The translations under genes and the position numbers were made by a program. This document shows, one piece after another, positions 8,492 to 17,656 of a stretch of DNA of 64,000 nucleotides. Location: NCBI GenBank assembly GCA_000989525.1, contig LBON01000001.1:1-64000 (forward strand). The letters run 5' to 3'. How positions within the stretch are numbered: the first letter of the stretch is position 1; each line of letters begins with the position of its first letter. The notes under the pieces were generated by a model. That model saw only the letters and a list, made by a program, of their open reading frames with translations, was not told the DNA's origin and searched no databases. Source of the stretch: a candidate division TM6 bacterium GW2011_GWF2_32_72 (GTDB taxonomy: Bacteria; Babelota; Babeliae; Babelales; GWF2-32-72).

Positions 8492-8529
8492 AAAAACGTG
8501 CAATGTTAAACAGGGCATTGCACGTTTTT
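8492..8529 (+). terminator. Intrinsic terminator after the exported NDK gene
   Basis: AAAAACGTGCAATG pairs exactly with CATTGCACGTTTTT around a 10-base loop, and the T-run is part of the descending arm. The A-run on the left arm makes it potentially bidirectional. Confidence 0.9.
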
Positions 8530-8558
8530 ATAATCAATAATAATGTTTAGGGGAACGT

Positions 8559-9713
8559 ATGAAAAAAATATCTTTATTACTTCTATTTTGTGCCACAATA
8601 ATCAAATCAAGTGACTTAATAGAAATACCAGACAGTACCACAGCCCCATTAAATATGAGCCAATTATTTTTTCAGGCAATAAACGAAAATAATGAACAAA
8701 AAGCGCTTGAAATTTTAACCCGCAATATCAAAATTAATAATATAAATCCAAATCACCCAGAAATGCTAAAAGCCCTACACCTTGCAGCCGCTCATGATAT
8801 GCAAGAGTTATTTAAACAATTATCTAATTTAAAAGGCAACCCTTCTATTTTAGATTATAAAAGAAACACACCATTGCATTTTGCCCTAAATTACAATGCT
8901 CCACATGTTTTAGATTCATGTATAAAAAATGGACACAATAACTTTAAACAACCAAATAACGTTGGAATTTCTCCTATATATATTTGTGTTTTTAATAAAT
9001 CCATGCCGATGTTTAAAGCCTGTTTAGAAAGTGATGCATCCCTAATGTACAAAATTATTGAAAAAACAAAAAACCAAACAAGCTTTTTCTTCAATAATGA
9101 CAGTGTTCATTTAATCCATTTATGCGCAGCATATGGCAATCTTGAACAAATTTTATATTTAGAACAAAAAGGTGTTGATTTAAACAAAAAAACTAAAAAT
9201 GGCACAACCCCTTTGTTATGTGCTCTAGAATCACGCAATATAGAAACATTGATTTACATTTTTAAAAAAACCAATCATTATGAAAATCAAACCCTAGAAA
9301 TGTCACCATTACATTGGGCTGCAGCTATAGATGATGATGTAAACTTTATCAATGATATCATAAACGACTATAACTTAGACATAAATATTAAAAATGCAAA
9401 AGGACAAACCCCCTTACACATAGCTGTTCATTTTAATAATAAAAATGCCATAAAATACCTGCTCAAGCACGGGGCAAACCCTAATACCAGGGATATTAAA
9501 GGAAATAGACCAATAGATTATTCCAACGATTATGAAACAATGTTGATGTTAAAAGAAATTCCCGGCATAATAAATCCTAGTAGCTTGTTCAAAAGAAAAT
9601 TAGATCAAGAAGAAAATTTATTAAAAAATACTGAATCCGAAAAAGAATCACCTACAAGAAAAAAAAGAAGAAACGAAATTTCATTCCTATTAGATTATTT
9701 TAATAATAATTAA
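8559..9713 (+). CDS. Exported ankyrin-repeat protein
   Basis: 384 residues with a signal peptide (MKKISLLLLFCATIIKSS). Ankyrin repeats run from about residue 70 to 330; clear TPLH-type helices are NTPLHFALNYN, LIHLCAAYGN, SPLHWAAAIDD and TPLHIAVHFNN, the last followed by the consensus loop LLKHGANPNTRDIKGNRP. The C-terminal 40 residues are charged and end in a basic patch (RKKRRNE). Ankyrin proteins with secretion signals are common in host-associated bacteria and often bind host proteins; a role as effector or surface adaptor is inference. It has its own GGGG ribosome site and is enclosed by terminators, so it appears to be a single-gene unit. Confidence 0.9.
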   Translation: MKKISLLLLFCATIIKSSDLIEIPDSTTAPLNMSQLFFQAINENNEQKALEILTRNIKINNINPNHPEMLKALHLAAAHDMQELFKQLSNLKGNPSILDYKRNTPLHFALNYNAPHVLDSCIKNGHNNFKQPNNVGISPIYICVFNKSMPMFKACLESDASLMYKIIEKTKNQTSFFFNNDSVHLIHLCAAYGNLEQILYLEQKGVDLNKKTKNGTTPLLCALESRNIETLIYIFKKTNHYENQTLEMSPLHWAAAIDDDVNFINDIINDYNLDINIKNAKGQTPLHIAVHFNNKNAIKYLLKHGANPNTRDIKGNRPIDYSNDYETMLMLKEIPGIINPSSLFKRKLDQEENLLKNTESEKESPTRKKRRNEISFLLDYFNNN

Positions 9714-9740
9714 TTCTTATTAAACTAGTAGTTTATATAA

Positions 9741-9778
9741 AAAAAGAGCAACTAAAATAAATTAGTTGCTCTTTTTTT
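9741..9778 (+). terminator. Intrinsic terminator after the ankyrin gene
   Basis: AAAAAGAGCAACTAA and TTAGTTGCTCTTTTT form a 15-bp stem with a six-base loop and a T-run. Confidence 0.88.
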
Positions 9779-9822
9779 ATATAAACAATTATATTAAGTC
9801 AAAAATCAAAAAAGGGGCTATA

Positions 9823-11004
9823 ATGAAGAAAAAACTAAGTATATTTTTTAGTACACTAATATTAATAAATTCAAAATCTCACACAACTGAACAAGTTGAC
9901 CCAATATCTAATATCCAAAATAATCAATTGATAAATTTTAAAATTGATACTCTAAACAAATCTGAAACTTTAAGCCCCTGTGAAAATAACAACCTCAACA
10001 ATCCAGTAGAGCTAAATATAGATACAGAAATTGGTGAATATGCAGATTCTACAGAAACAAAAAGAAAAAGTGACTGGAAATACGTTTTTTTAGTCGTTCA
10101 TGGAACCTGGGCACAAAATACACCTTGGTGGGCATCAGATCAACCATTTGCGCAACAATTACTTGAAGGATCAAAGTTTATTGGAAAAAAAATGGCCGAA
10201 AGTATCGGCTTTAAATGGTCAGGAGAATTAAATCATGAAGACAGAGAGGCTGCAGCCAAAGAATTAGTAAAATTAATTGAACGCTTCGATTCAAAAACAA
10301 AAATAATATGTGTCTCACATAGTCATGGTACAAATATTGTAAATATGGCATCACAAATTCTACGAGAAAAAGAATTAAAACAAGCATCCCAACGCCCCCA
10401 TTCATTACTTCCCGAAGCAGAAAATCCAAAACATCGATATAAAATTGATACTGTTTATGCTCTAGCTACACCTGTGGAAATGACAAAATATTATCCTGAT
10501 ATGAATATCATTAAACGTTTTTATAATTTTTTTTCATTTAAAGATGGAATCCAAACAGTATTTGGCACATACAATCGTATATATCCAAAACATCATCGAA
10601 TTTCCAATATTCGAATTTTTTTAGATGATCAAGAACCTAGCCATACAACTATTCATCCATGTTTACTTTCTCACTGGCTGCCTCTTGTTCACAAATATCT
10701 TTGGAAGCGCAACATTGGAGGATTTCAAAACTTTCAATTCGGTGAATGTGCGGAAGTTAGAGTTTATAAACACAAAGTTCCAACATATAAGTTAGACCCA
10801 AATATAATAAATATAGCCGAAGCCGAAAAACACAGCCGATCAGAAGGAACCAGATCATTAATGGAAATAGAAAAAAATTATACAGATGAATTAAAAGAAA
10901 AATTTGAAGAAGAGCAGCAAGCTGAAATACCAGATATTCAAACAGCTGTTGCCTTAAAACTTTACATAACAAAAGTTTGTGAAAATAAGATTTCAACAAT
11001 ATAA
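9823..11004 (+). CDS. Exported alpha/beta-hydrolase-like protein
   Basis: 393 residues from the ATG at 9823, which has an AAAGGGG site; an in-frame upstream start would lie in the terminator. A signal peptide is likely (MKKKLSIFFSTLILINS). Residues 87-95 (VFLVVHGTW) look like the first core strand with an oxyanion-loop His-Gly, and 161-171 (IICVSHSHGTN) give a nucleophile elbow of S-x-S-x-G type with Ser167 as the likely nucleophile. A His-rich stretch near residue 260-285 may supply the catalytic His. The fold suggests a lipase or esterase, but no family member is recognised and the substrate is unknown. Confidence 0.7.
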   Translation: MKKKLSIFFSTLILINSKSHTTEQVDPISNIQNNQLINFKIDTLNKSETLSPCENNNLNNPVELNIDTEIGEYADSTETKRKSDWKYVFLVVHGTWAQNTPWWASDQPFAQQLLEGSKFIGKKMAESIGFKWSGELNHEDREAAAKELVKLIERFDSKTKIICVSHSHGTNIVNMASQILREKELKQASQRPHSLLPEAENPKHRYKIDTVYALATPVEMTKYYPDMNIIKRFYNFFSFKDGIQTVFGTYNRIYPKHHRISNIRIFLDDQEPSHTTIHPCLLSHWLPLVHKYLWKRNIGGFQNFQFGECAEVRVYKHKVPTYKLDPNIINIAEAEKHSRSEGTRSLMEIEKNYTDELKEKFEEEQQAEIPDIQTAVALKLYITKVCENKISTI

Positions 11005-11100
11005 ACGACCAACCAAAAACTCAAACAAATGTTGAAAAAATAATTTTAATATAAGAATTTATAAAAAAATTCAAAAACACTGATTTTTAACATAAAAAAA

Positions 11101-11141
11101 GGACTCGATCCTTCAACTAACTCAGGATGAAATCCGTCTTT
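11101..11141 (+). repeat. Dispersed repeat, left arm of inverted pair 1
   Basis: Begins GGACTCGATCCTTCAACTAA and continues CTCAGGATGAAATCCGTCTT. Its reverse complement appears, with a few changes, at 11281-11320. Confidence 0.85.
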
Positions 11142-11280
11142 ATTTTTATTAACAATCAGTGAATATCATTAGAAAAAGTTAGAAGTTTACAGTTTAAAAG
11201 TCTTGTAGGACATCATTTAATAACAATCACATAGTTTAGGACTACAAATCTAGAACAACGCAATAAAATACAAATTAATA

Positions 11281-11320
11281 TGACGGATGTCATCCTGAAC
11301 TAGTCGAAGGATAAAGTCCC
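11281..11320 (-). repeat. Dispersed repeat, right arm of inverted pair 1
   Basis: On the plus strand it reads TGACGGATGTCATCCTGAAC then TAGTCGAAGGATAAAGTCCC, the inverse of the arm at 11101-11141. Confidence 0.85.
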
Positions 11321-11352
11321 TTAAATAATTTTACTATAAACTTTTAACGTAG

Positions 11353-11826
11353 TTATTTATGTTTTTTTAATTCGTCCAAATGTTTTAAAGCCTCGTCCAA
11401 AACACCATTAACAAACTTATAGGCATCTTTTTCTGAAAAACCCTTAGAAAGTTCAATAGCCTCATTCAAAACTATATTTGGAGCAATATCTGTATTTAAA
11501 AGTTCCCAGATAGCCAATCGTAATATCAAATGAGTACTAACACTTAGACGTTCCAATTTCCAATTAGCAAGCAATGGTTTTATAACTTCATCAAGCTTTT
11601 TTCTGCTCTCTATCACAGACTCGGTTATATTAAAAACTTCACCATCTTCGGCAATATCCAAATCATAAAAACGATTATAATTTGCAACAATCGAATTCAA
11701 AGATGATTGATAATCAAAACATTCCACAGAATAAAGCAAATGATAAATTAAAGCCCTAACATCTTTACGAGAAAGTTCCGTAACTTTTACAGGGATATTT
11801 TCATGATTACCATTAGAGTTTTCCAT
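11353..11826 (-). CDS. nusB: Transcription antitermination factor NusB
   Basis: Small all-helical RNA-binding factor that acts with NusA, NusE and NusG in rRNA antitermination. I choose the ATG at 11826 (157 residues), preceded by GAGGGGA; a TTG five codons further upstream is possible but less likely. Family features are the N-terminal KDVRALIYHLLYSVE helix and the C-terminal APNIVLNEAIELSKGFSE and KFVNGVLDEAL. It lies directly downstream of efp on the same strand; efp-nusB adjacency is common in bacteria. NusA is encoded at 53762 in this window. Confidence 0.94.
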   Translation of the reverse strand: MENSNGNHENIPVKVTELSRKDVRALIYHLLYSVECFDYQSSLNSIVANYNRFYDLDIAEDGEVFNITESVIESRKKLDEVIKPLLANWKLERLSVSTHLILRLAIWELLNTDIAPNIVLNEAIELSKGFSEKDAYKFVNGVLDEALKHLDELKKHK

Positions 11827-11843
11827 TCCATTTCCCCTCAACC

Positions 11844-12410
11844 TTACTTATTTACACGCTCTATATAAAGAGATTCTCTAGTGTCAACTTTAAGAACATC
11901 GCCTTCTTGAACAAATAATGGAACCTGCAAAACAAGCCCTGTATCCATAGTTGCTGGTTTACTACCTGCACCTTGTGCGGTGTCGCCTTTAACTCCAGGA
12001 GGTGTGTCCATTACTTTTAAATTCATAAACATAGGAGCATTAACTGCTATAGGTTTTTCTTTAAAATACAATATTGTATAAATTTCCTGTTCTTGCAAAA
12101 AATTCATCACATCTTCAAGCGCATTTCTATTTAAAGATTCTTGCTCAAATGATTCTTGATCCATAAAATGATAAATTCCATCGTCTTCATATAGATATTG
12201 CATCTTTTTATATGCCAAATCTGGAGCAGGAAATTTTTCACCGGATCTAAAAGTTTCTTCTCTTATTAAACCAGTAATCAAATTTTTCATTTTTGTTCTA
12301 AGAAACGCGCCACCTTTGCCAGGTTTTACGTGTTGATAATCAATTACAGAATAAGGCTCATCTCTAAAAAGAATTTTAGTACCTTTTTTAAAATCTGAAG
12401 TAGCAATCAC
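11844..12410 (-). CDS. efp: Translation elongation factor P
   Basis: Rescues ribosomes stalled on polyproline stretches. 188 residues, full length, with three beta-barrel domains. The start is GTG with a GAGGAA site upstream. The tip loop carries the modifiable lysine context KPGKGGAFLRTKMKN. The C-terminal domain is recognisable by GLVLQVPLFVQEGDVLKVDT and the final ESLYIERV. No modification gene (epmA, epmB or ymfI type) is seen in the window. It is the first gene of an efp-nusB unit. Confidence 0.96.
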   Translation of the reverse strand: MIATSDFKKGTKILFRDEPYSVIDYQHVKPGKGGAFLRTKMKNLITGLIREETFRSGEKFPAPDLAYKKMQYLYEDDGIYHFMDQESFEQESLNRNALEDVMNFLQEQEIYTILYFKEKPIAVNAPMFMNLKVMDTPPGVKGDTAQGAGSKPATMDTGLVLQVPLFVQEGDVLKVDTRESLYIERVNK

Positions 12411-12524
12411 GGTTAATTCCTCAAAAATACGTTAAATAAACAGATTGGATTAAATAATTATAAAGGAAGGAAGGCAAAAACTCAACAACCAAACAAGCAA
12501 AAAGGGCCTGATTTAGCCAAAAAT

Positions 12525-14027
12525 TTAAAAAGTTAAACCAATTTTAGCCCAAAAACCCCATTTAGAAAGGGCTGAGTTTTGATGAGGTGTTTCAATAAAT
12601 CCACCTATACCACCAAATCCGGCATATTGCTCACCTTCACCTTGGAATCCGGCAGCTATATGAAATTTATAAGTAGCAGCTTCTGTTGCAGCGCAAGACT
12701 TTAGATCCAAATCATCCTTTGTAATATAGGTAAAGTTAGAGTCACGAACAAATCCTGATCCTGAATCTGTACCAGAAACTGTTGAAATTGTGCTCAAGCT
12801 CGCAGACGGATAATACTTAACACTTTCAACCTCATACTCATCTCCGGCTATTCCATAAGCATTTGCTCTAAAATGTTTGTCTTTAACTGTAATTTTTTCA
12901 TCTCCATGACCCCAATAACCAAAGCCACTATCTAAGCTAAAATGACCACAAACATACCTAAGACCAACACTCAAATCAACCTGATTAAATGGCTCTACCT
13001 TGGCTTTTATAGTCAAATAATTAACCCCAGGAATTGTTCTTGCGCTATCTTTTTCTCTTAACAATAAATATCTAGTCCAAACACCATTTTTTAAATCAAA
13101 GGTTCTGTATTCATAATTTTTAAGAGCCAAAATAGATTCAACATCCAAAAACAAGGCAAATAAATATCCTGCATCTTGACTGCTAAATGGCACCTGAAAG
13201 TTGGCGCCTGCTATAAAATTAAAATGTCTATTATTGCCAAGTTGAGGTGCAAATATATAGTCTATATTTGGCTTTTTTTCTACTGGAACGGCAACACCAG
13301 TAACAGAAGAAACCTCAAAACCTTTATCATTGTGATAGTTGGAAACTAAATTTAAACGAATTTCTGGAACCCCAGATTTATTCAAATCTTTCATGGAAAA
13401 TCTAGAATAATGCATATCACAACTACTTAAAGCTTCTCCAATTTCACCAACACAACTACCTAAACACCCAACATTATTTCCAACAACATCTTCTTTAAAG
13501 TTAATATTATTTTTCATTTCAACAATAATTGGAAGAACAACATTTAAAGAAAAATACTTAAAAAAGGAATGCGATAAAAACTTTTTAAGATCCTGACTAT
13601 ACTCAAACCAAAAACCCATTTGCTCCTGCTTGGGGTCTATTTGAAAATTACCAGAAAAACTACTAGGCAATCCTAACCATTCTGCTCTGATGTCTCTTTC
13701 TAAAAAAGTATTATTCACAAAGTCATCACCATCACCTTTAACAGTGATAACACGTTTTCTTGCAGGTAAAAAATAATATCCAGTTTTTACATGACTTATA
13801 GATTGTTCACCAAATGCAATCGCCTGAAATCCTGCCAAAAATGGACTTTTTTTACCATGAGTTATTGCGTGCCAAAAACTTTGCACCATGCTTACACTCT
13901 GATAAGCAGGCCGCGTATACATAAACGATTTACCAAAATATTTTGAACCAAAATGAATACAATCTTGACTCGTTGTATCTGCATTTAAACCCGTAAATAT
14001 AGTTAAAAATATAAGAAACTTTTTCAT
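12525..14027 (-). CDS. Outer-membrane beta-barrel protein, unknown specificity
   Basis: About 500 residues with a signal peptide (MKKFLIFLTIFTGLNA) and a terminal Phe (GFWAKIGLTF) after an amphipathic strand, the usual signature for insertion by the BAM complex. Alternating strand patterns run throughout. Cysteines are unusually frequent (for example VGCLGSCVGEIGEALSSCD), suggesting disulfides outside the membrane. Two start codons are adjacent (GTG at 14030, ATG at 14027); I use the ATG. I do not recognise a named porin family. It is transcribed alone, about 110 bp from efp. Confidence 0.75.
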   Translation of the reverse strand: MKKFLIFLTIFTGLNADTTSQDCIHFGSKYFGKSFMYTRPAYQSVSMVQSFWHAITHGKKSPFLAGFQAIAFGEQSISHVKTGYYFLPARKRVITVKGDGDDFVNNTFLERDIRAEWLGLPSSFSGNFQIDPKQEQMGFWFEYSQDLKKFLSHSFFKYFSLNVVLPIIVEMKNNINFKEDVVGNNVGCLGSCVGEIGEALSSCDMHYSRFSMKDLNKSGVPEIRLNLVSNYHNDKGFEVSSVTGVAVPVEKKPNIDYIFAPQLGNNRHFNFIAGANFQVPFSSQDAGYLFALFLDVESILALKNYEYRTFDLKNGVWTRYLLLREKDSARTIPGVNYLTIKAKVEPFNQVDLSVGLRYVCGHFSLDSGFGYWGHGDEKITVKDKHFRANAYGIAGDEYEVESVKYYPSASLSTISTVSGTDSGSGFVRDSNFTYITKDDLDLKSCAATEAATYKFHIAAGFQGEGEQYAGFGGIGGFIETPHQNSALSKWGFWAKIGLTF

Positions 14028-14193
14028 CACTACTTAACCTTTCAATCTAAATAATCAATCATACGAATATCAGATTTGTTTACCCAATCTTTCCACAAAG
14101 ATTTTACATCACAGAAAGCCTTTTTTTATAATCGGTGATGTTTAGCTTAAATAAGGTTATCAGGAAATACAAGACTTCAGGTTATTTTAACTA

Positions 14194-15069
14194 TTATATT
14201 GTCCAATTCGCAGACTTATTCTCATAAACAATATCCGCTATGGCTTGAGAAATCGCGATAGCATTTTCTGTAGAGTTCTGAAAAATATTTCTGCCGGTTG
14301 CTGTGCCCATAGCCCCACCAAGATAAATTTGATCGTGTAAAGTTTGTAAATATTTTTTTGTATCTTCTTTTGCACCACCTGAACAAATTAAATTCGTCCT
14401 ACCTGCAGCTTCAACCGCAATTTTTAAATCAGCTATTGTTTTTGGAGCTTTTACTTTTACAAAATCTGCACCCAAACAAAGTCCAACACCAGCCGCACCT
14501 GCTATAATTTCAGGATCATATTCATCTTTAATGCATTCGCCTTTTGGATAAATCCAAAGCGTTGCTATTAAACCAAATTGATGCGCCTCAGAAACAATTT
14601 GCGCAGCCTGAGTCAACATATCCGATTCATATTTGCTGCCTAAATAAATTGTATAACCAACTCCACAAACTTTTAAACCAGATTGAATTTTAAAATTCAT
14701 AACATTGTTTACACCCCAAAGAGCCCGACTTGTTGGATCACCCGCACAAAAAAGATTTGTTTTAGAATTTAATTTAACAATATAATTTATATCGTTGTAA
14801 TCTTTTCCATATTTTGAAATCAAACCAAGTTGAGTTGCAAAAGCGCCACAACCACCTTTTTGTGCAATTTTAAAAAGATTTTCTGGATCATTTACATCTG
14901 GATGCAAACTCTTATCATAAAAATCTTTATTCATATGTTCTAGTTTGTGGTCTGCAGCAAACAAAAACAATTTGCCAGTATCTTTTGTTATGGTTTGATA
15001 ATTTTTTAAATAAAGTTTTTCTGCCTGATGAAAAACATCTGCCGGTATTCTAATTTTTAAATTCTTCAT
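14194..15069 (-). CDS. fbaB: Class I fructose-bisphosphate aldolase, DhnA/FbaB type
   Basis: Cleaves fructose 1,6-bisphosphate by a Schiff-base mechanism. 291 residues. The DhnA/LsrF-type barrel is shown by FAADHKLEHM near the N-terminus, CAGDPTSRALWG, LWIYPKGE, the likely Schiff-base Lys205 in ADFVKVK, and the phosphate-binding ends LICSGGAKED and GGAMGTATGRNIFQ. This archaeal-like class I form replaces the usual class II enzyme in many reduced bacteria. An AAGGA ribosome site precedes the ATG. A DhnA-type enzyme can have other substrates, but tpiA in the same window fits glycolysis. Confidence 0.88.
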   Translation of the reverse strand: MKNLKIRIPADVFHQAEKLYLKNYQTITKDTGKLFLFAADHKLEHMNKDFYDKSLHPDVNDPENLFKIAQKGGCGAFATQLGLISKYGKDYNDINYIVKLNSKTNLFCAGDPTSRALWGVNNVMNFKIQSGLKVCGVGYTIYLGSKYESDMLTQAAQIVSEAHQFGLIATLWIYPKGECIKDEYDPEIIAGAAGVGLCLGADFVKVKAPKTIADLKIAVEAAGRTNLICSGGAKEDTKKYLQTLHDQIYLGGAMGTATGRNIFQNSTENAIAISQAIADIVYENKSANWTI

Positions 15070-15102
15070 ATTTATCCTTATATTGCAAATTGTGTTGAAA
15101 AA

Positions 15103-16743
15103 TCAAATAACACGATCATGAATTAAAAGTTTTTCTGCAATTTTTTCAAATAATGGGGCAACAGTATTTGCAGCAAATAATTTTTGTTTAACTTCCGGTT
15201 CTTTTGCAAATGTCACTATAACTCTTCTATAATCACCTTTTTCAACAATTCCACAAAATGCATACCTATTTTTTGTAACATCATATTTACCATTAACAAC
15301 CATATTGGCTGTTCCTGTTTTTCCCATAACTTTATACCCATTAATTTTTGCTTTTACAGCCGTTCCTTGCAAAATTGTTTTTTCTAAAATATCTCTAATT
15401 TCCGAAATACTTTGGTCGCTATAAAGTTTTTCTTTTTTATTTTCTACCGGGTTTTCAGTCAAAATTAACTTTGGATGAACTTTATACCCACCATTTGCAA
15501 CAATACAAAAAGCTTTAGCTAATTGGAGCAATGATCCAGTAATTTCATATCCAAAAGAAAGGGAAACGGGCGATCGCTTTGACCAATTATTGGGAGGATT
15601 TACAAAGCCAGATTGTTCTCCAGGAAGAGGAATATTAGTTTTTTCACCAAATCCAACCCTGGTGTAATGATCATAAAGCTTTTCACCTAACTTTTTACCC
15701 ACAAATGCCATGCCTATATTATTTGAATTTTGAACAACTTCTGCAAATGTTGCTTTACCTAAAGCTATAGTTGTGCTCAAATTAATACCATCTATTTTTA
15801 CATTTTTTGAACCACCACAATCAATAATATCATCTGGTCTAATCACACCTTCTTCAAGAGCAGCCAAAGAAACAAAAACTTTCATAACAGAACCAAGCTC
15901 ATACACATTAGAAATGGTTCTATTTTTTATACTTTCAACATCAACATTTGATATATCATTAGGATCAAAATCAGGAAGACTTACTAGTGCCAAAATTTCA
16001 CCATTATCAGGATTTATAATTACAGCCGAAACTTCCTTAAAGCCGAATTTTTCAAGACATTCTTTTGCTTCTTCCACGGCTAAAAACTGCAAGTCTGAAT
16101 CTATAGTTAATTTAATTGGCAAAGAACTAATACCTTCTTCTTTTGTAGATTTTTTAAAATAAAACTGATTAGATCTAGCATCTTTTTCTAAAGAAACTTT
16201 TTCTGGAGATCCTGACAATTTATCATTAAAAAGCAATTCTATTCCTGTAATTCCTACATTATCAATATTGGTCATTCCAACAATCGTCCCTACAAATGGG
16301 CATGGATAGAACCTACCGGCTTCTTTAACAATTTTAATGTCTGATATATTAGAATCTTCTATAAGTTTTTTTTCCGCATCACTCAGTCTTCTTTTTATAT
16401 AAAAAAAGTTAGGTTCAGTATTTTTTTCAAATCGCTCTGCGGCATGTGGAAAATTTTTCTGTAAAAACATTAAAGTGTGTTCCGCTGTTTCCATACTTTT
16501 TGGAACTAAAAAGGCAGAATATATTTCTTTATTAATCGCCAACGGCCTTGTACCTGTCCGATCATAAATCAATCCCCTTGGTGGAGAAATTTCTAACGAT
16601 ACATTATATTGTCGCTCGGCCAAAGATGAAAAAAAACTTTGTTGTTTAATTTGCACAATATAAAGATTGAATATCAATAAACCATACAAAACAATAAATA
16701 TAAAAAAAACAAAAGAAGTTCTAATTTTGATCGAATGATCCAT
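15103..16743 (-). CDS. ftsI: Penicillin-binding protein transpeptidase (FtsI/PBP2 class B)
   Basis: Crosslinks peptidoglycan in the periplasm, probably at the division septum. 546 residues: a single N-terminal membrane helix (about 9-31), the pedestal dimerisation domain (PPRGLIYDRTG near 54), then the transpeptidase domain with all three active-site motifs: Ser285-x-x-Lys288 (GSVMK), Ser340-Asn-Asn (QNSNN) and Lys475-Thr-Gly (MGKTGTAN). No PASTA domains are visible. The small coiled-coil protein just upstream looks like FtsL, supporting FtsI over the elongation-specific PBP2. A peptidoglycan wall also agrees with the ddl-like gene at 34321. Confidence 0.9.
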   Translation of the reverse strand: MDHSIKIRTSFVFFIFIVLYGLLIFNLYIVQIKQQSFFSSLAERQYNVSLEISPPRGLIYDRTGTRPLAINKEIYSAFLVPKSMETAEHTLMFLQKNFPHAAERFEKNTEPNFFYIKRRLSDAEKKLIEDSNISDIKIVKEAGRFYPCPFVGTIVGMTNIDNVGITGIELLFNDKLSGSPEKVSLEKDARSNQFYFKKSTKEEGISSLPIKLTIDSDLQFLAVEEAKECLEKFGFKEVSAVIINPDNGEILALVSLPDFDPNDISNVDVESIKNRTISNVYELGSVMKVFVSLAALEEGVIRPDDIIDCGGSKNVKIDGINLSTTIALGKATFAEVVQNSNNIGMAFVGKKLGEKLYDHYTRVGFGEKTNIPLPGEQSGFVNPPNNWSKRSPVSLSFGYEITGSLLQLAKAFCIVANGGYKVHPKLILTENPVENKKEKLYSDQSISEIRDILEKTILQGTAVKAKINGYKVMGKTGTANMVVNGKYDVTKNRYAFCGIVEKGDYRRVIVTFAKEPEVKQKLFAANTVAPLFEKIAEKLLIHDRVI

Positions 16744-16752
16744 ATCAGTATA

Positions 16753-17019
16753 CTACCCCAATCTTTTAACCTGATTCAAATTAAGTTTCTGCATTTTTAA
16801 TTCATCTTGAGCAAACTTTTTAACATTTTTTTGACTCTTAATTTCATAAAGCTCTTCCAGCAATCTATCCTTTAAGGTGGACAAATCCTTTTTTTGATTT
16901 TCAAGTTTTTGATTTCTGTAAGACTCTTTTACAAATAAACTATTTTTATGAATGTGCAAAAAAATAAGTGATATTTGGATAAATACAAATAAAATAAAAA
17001 AAAGAAAACGCTTTTTCAT
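16753..17019 (-). CDS. FtsL-like division protein
   Basis: 88 residues with one N-terminal membrane helix (MKKRFLFFILFVFIQISLIF) and a following coiled coil rich in Lys, Leu and Glu (LENQKKDLSTLKDRLLEELY). The small single-pass plus coiled-coil layout and its place nine bases before the class B PBP gene match FtsL, which recruits FtsI to the septum. Sequence conservation of FtsL is low, so the call rests on architecture and position. Confidence 0.65.
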   Translation of the reverse strand: MKKRFLFFILFVFIQISLIFLHIHKNSLFVKESYRNQKLENQKKDLSTLKDRLLEELYEIKSQKNVKKFAQDELKMQKLNLNQVKRLG

Positions 17020-17044
17020 TACCTACTCAACCTATAAAACCTTT

Positions 17045-17656
17045 TTATACTACACCCTCTATAGTCATTCTGAATGTGTTTGTTTTTTTATCCAACCATA
17101 AAATAGAATAAAAAGACACTTCTTTATTTAATAATTCTTCTGAATCATCATAAGCCAACTCATCTACAACTCCAACATGTTCTGATAATAAAAATGTTTG
17201 ATTAAACCTAGTCGTTTGAAAAATTGGTGTTTTATCTTCTAATAAAATAATTTGTCCCTTGAAAAAACCCTCTATACTATTTGGTACAAAACCATCTTTA
17301 GCTAATTCAGATATTATAGAATTAATATCTAACATAGGGCCATCCAAAGACATTAAATCAAAATATCCAGACTCAAAATCATTATCTTTTTTTACAAAAT
17401 TAATTGAAGCTAAACCACTGACAGATTTTAACCTTTTAATAGCTAATTTTGCACAAGTCTTACACTCAACATCATCTATCTTAATTTTAAAGGGGGTTGC
17501 AACAATTTGATTTTTTCTATTTTTTATTTTAGAAGAAACCTTTTGCTTACAACCACCCATCAAAATTAAAACAACCATCGAAACAATTAATAAATGTTTG
17601 TTCTTGAATAAAGCTTGAATCAAGTAAAATAAATTTCTAACTTGCAATATGTGCAT
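17045..17656 (-). CDS. Lipoprotein with HMA-like CxxC domain
   Basis: 203 residues. A lipoprotein signal ends in the lipobox LMGGC with Cys36. Residues about 55-100 resemble a heavy-metal-associated (HMA) domain: strand FKIKIDDVE, then Cys65-x-x-Cys68 (CKTCAKLAIKRLKSVSGL) and strand ASINFVKKDN. The rest is unknown. Its start overlaps the end of trxA by 20 bases, implying translational coupling; a later ATG just before the hydrophobic core (codon 27) is possible. Linkage to a thioredoxin suggests redox or metal handling of the Cys pair, but that is inference. Confidence 0.65.
   Translation of the reverse strand: MHILQVRNLFYLIQALFKNKHLLIVSMVVLILMGGCKQKVSSKIKNRKNQIVATPFKIKIDDVECKTCAKLAIKRLKSVSGLASINFVKKDNDFESGYFDLMSLDGPMLDINSIISELAKDGFVPNSIEGFFKGQIILLEDKTPIFQTTRFNQTFLLSEHVGVVDELAYDDSEELLNKEVSFYSILWLDKKTNTFRMTIEGVV

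Larger units (their letters stand above)
11005..11352. other. Intergenic region holding an inverted repeat pair
   Basis: No gene in these 348 bases. Two arms of the dispersed repeat lie in opposite orientation (11101-11141 and 11281-11320) with about 139 bases between them, in the convergent gap between the hydrolase gene and nusB. The layout resembles a miniature inverted-repeat element or a long terminator-like stem-loop. Confidence 0.7.

Noticed and set aside
10211-10429. Minus-strand frame inside the hydrolase gene
   Set aside because: It is an antisense shadow with Leu/Phe-rich composition, as is typical for the complement of AT-rich coding sequence.
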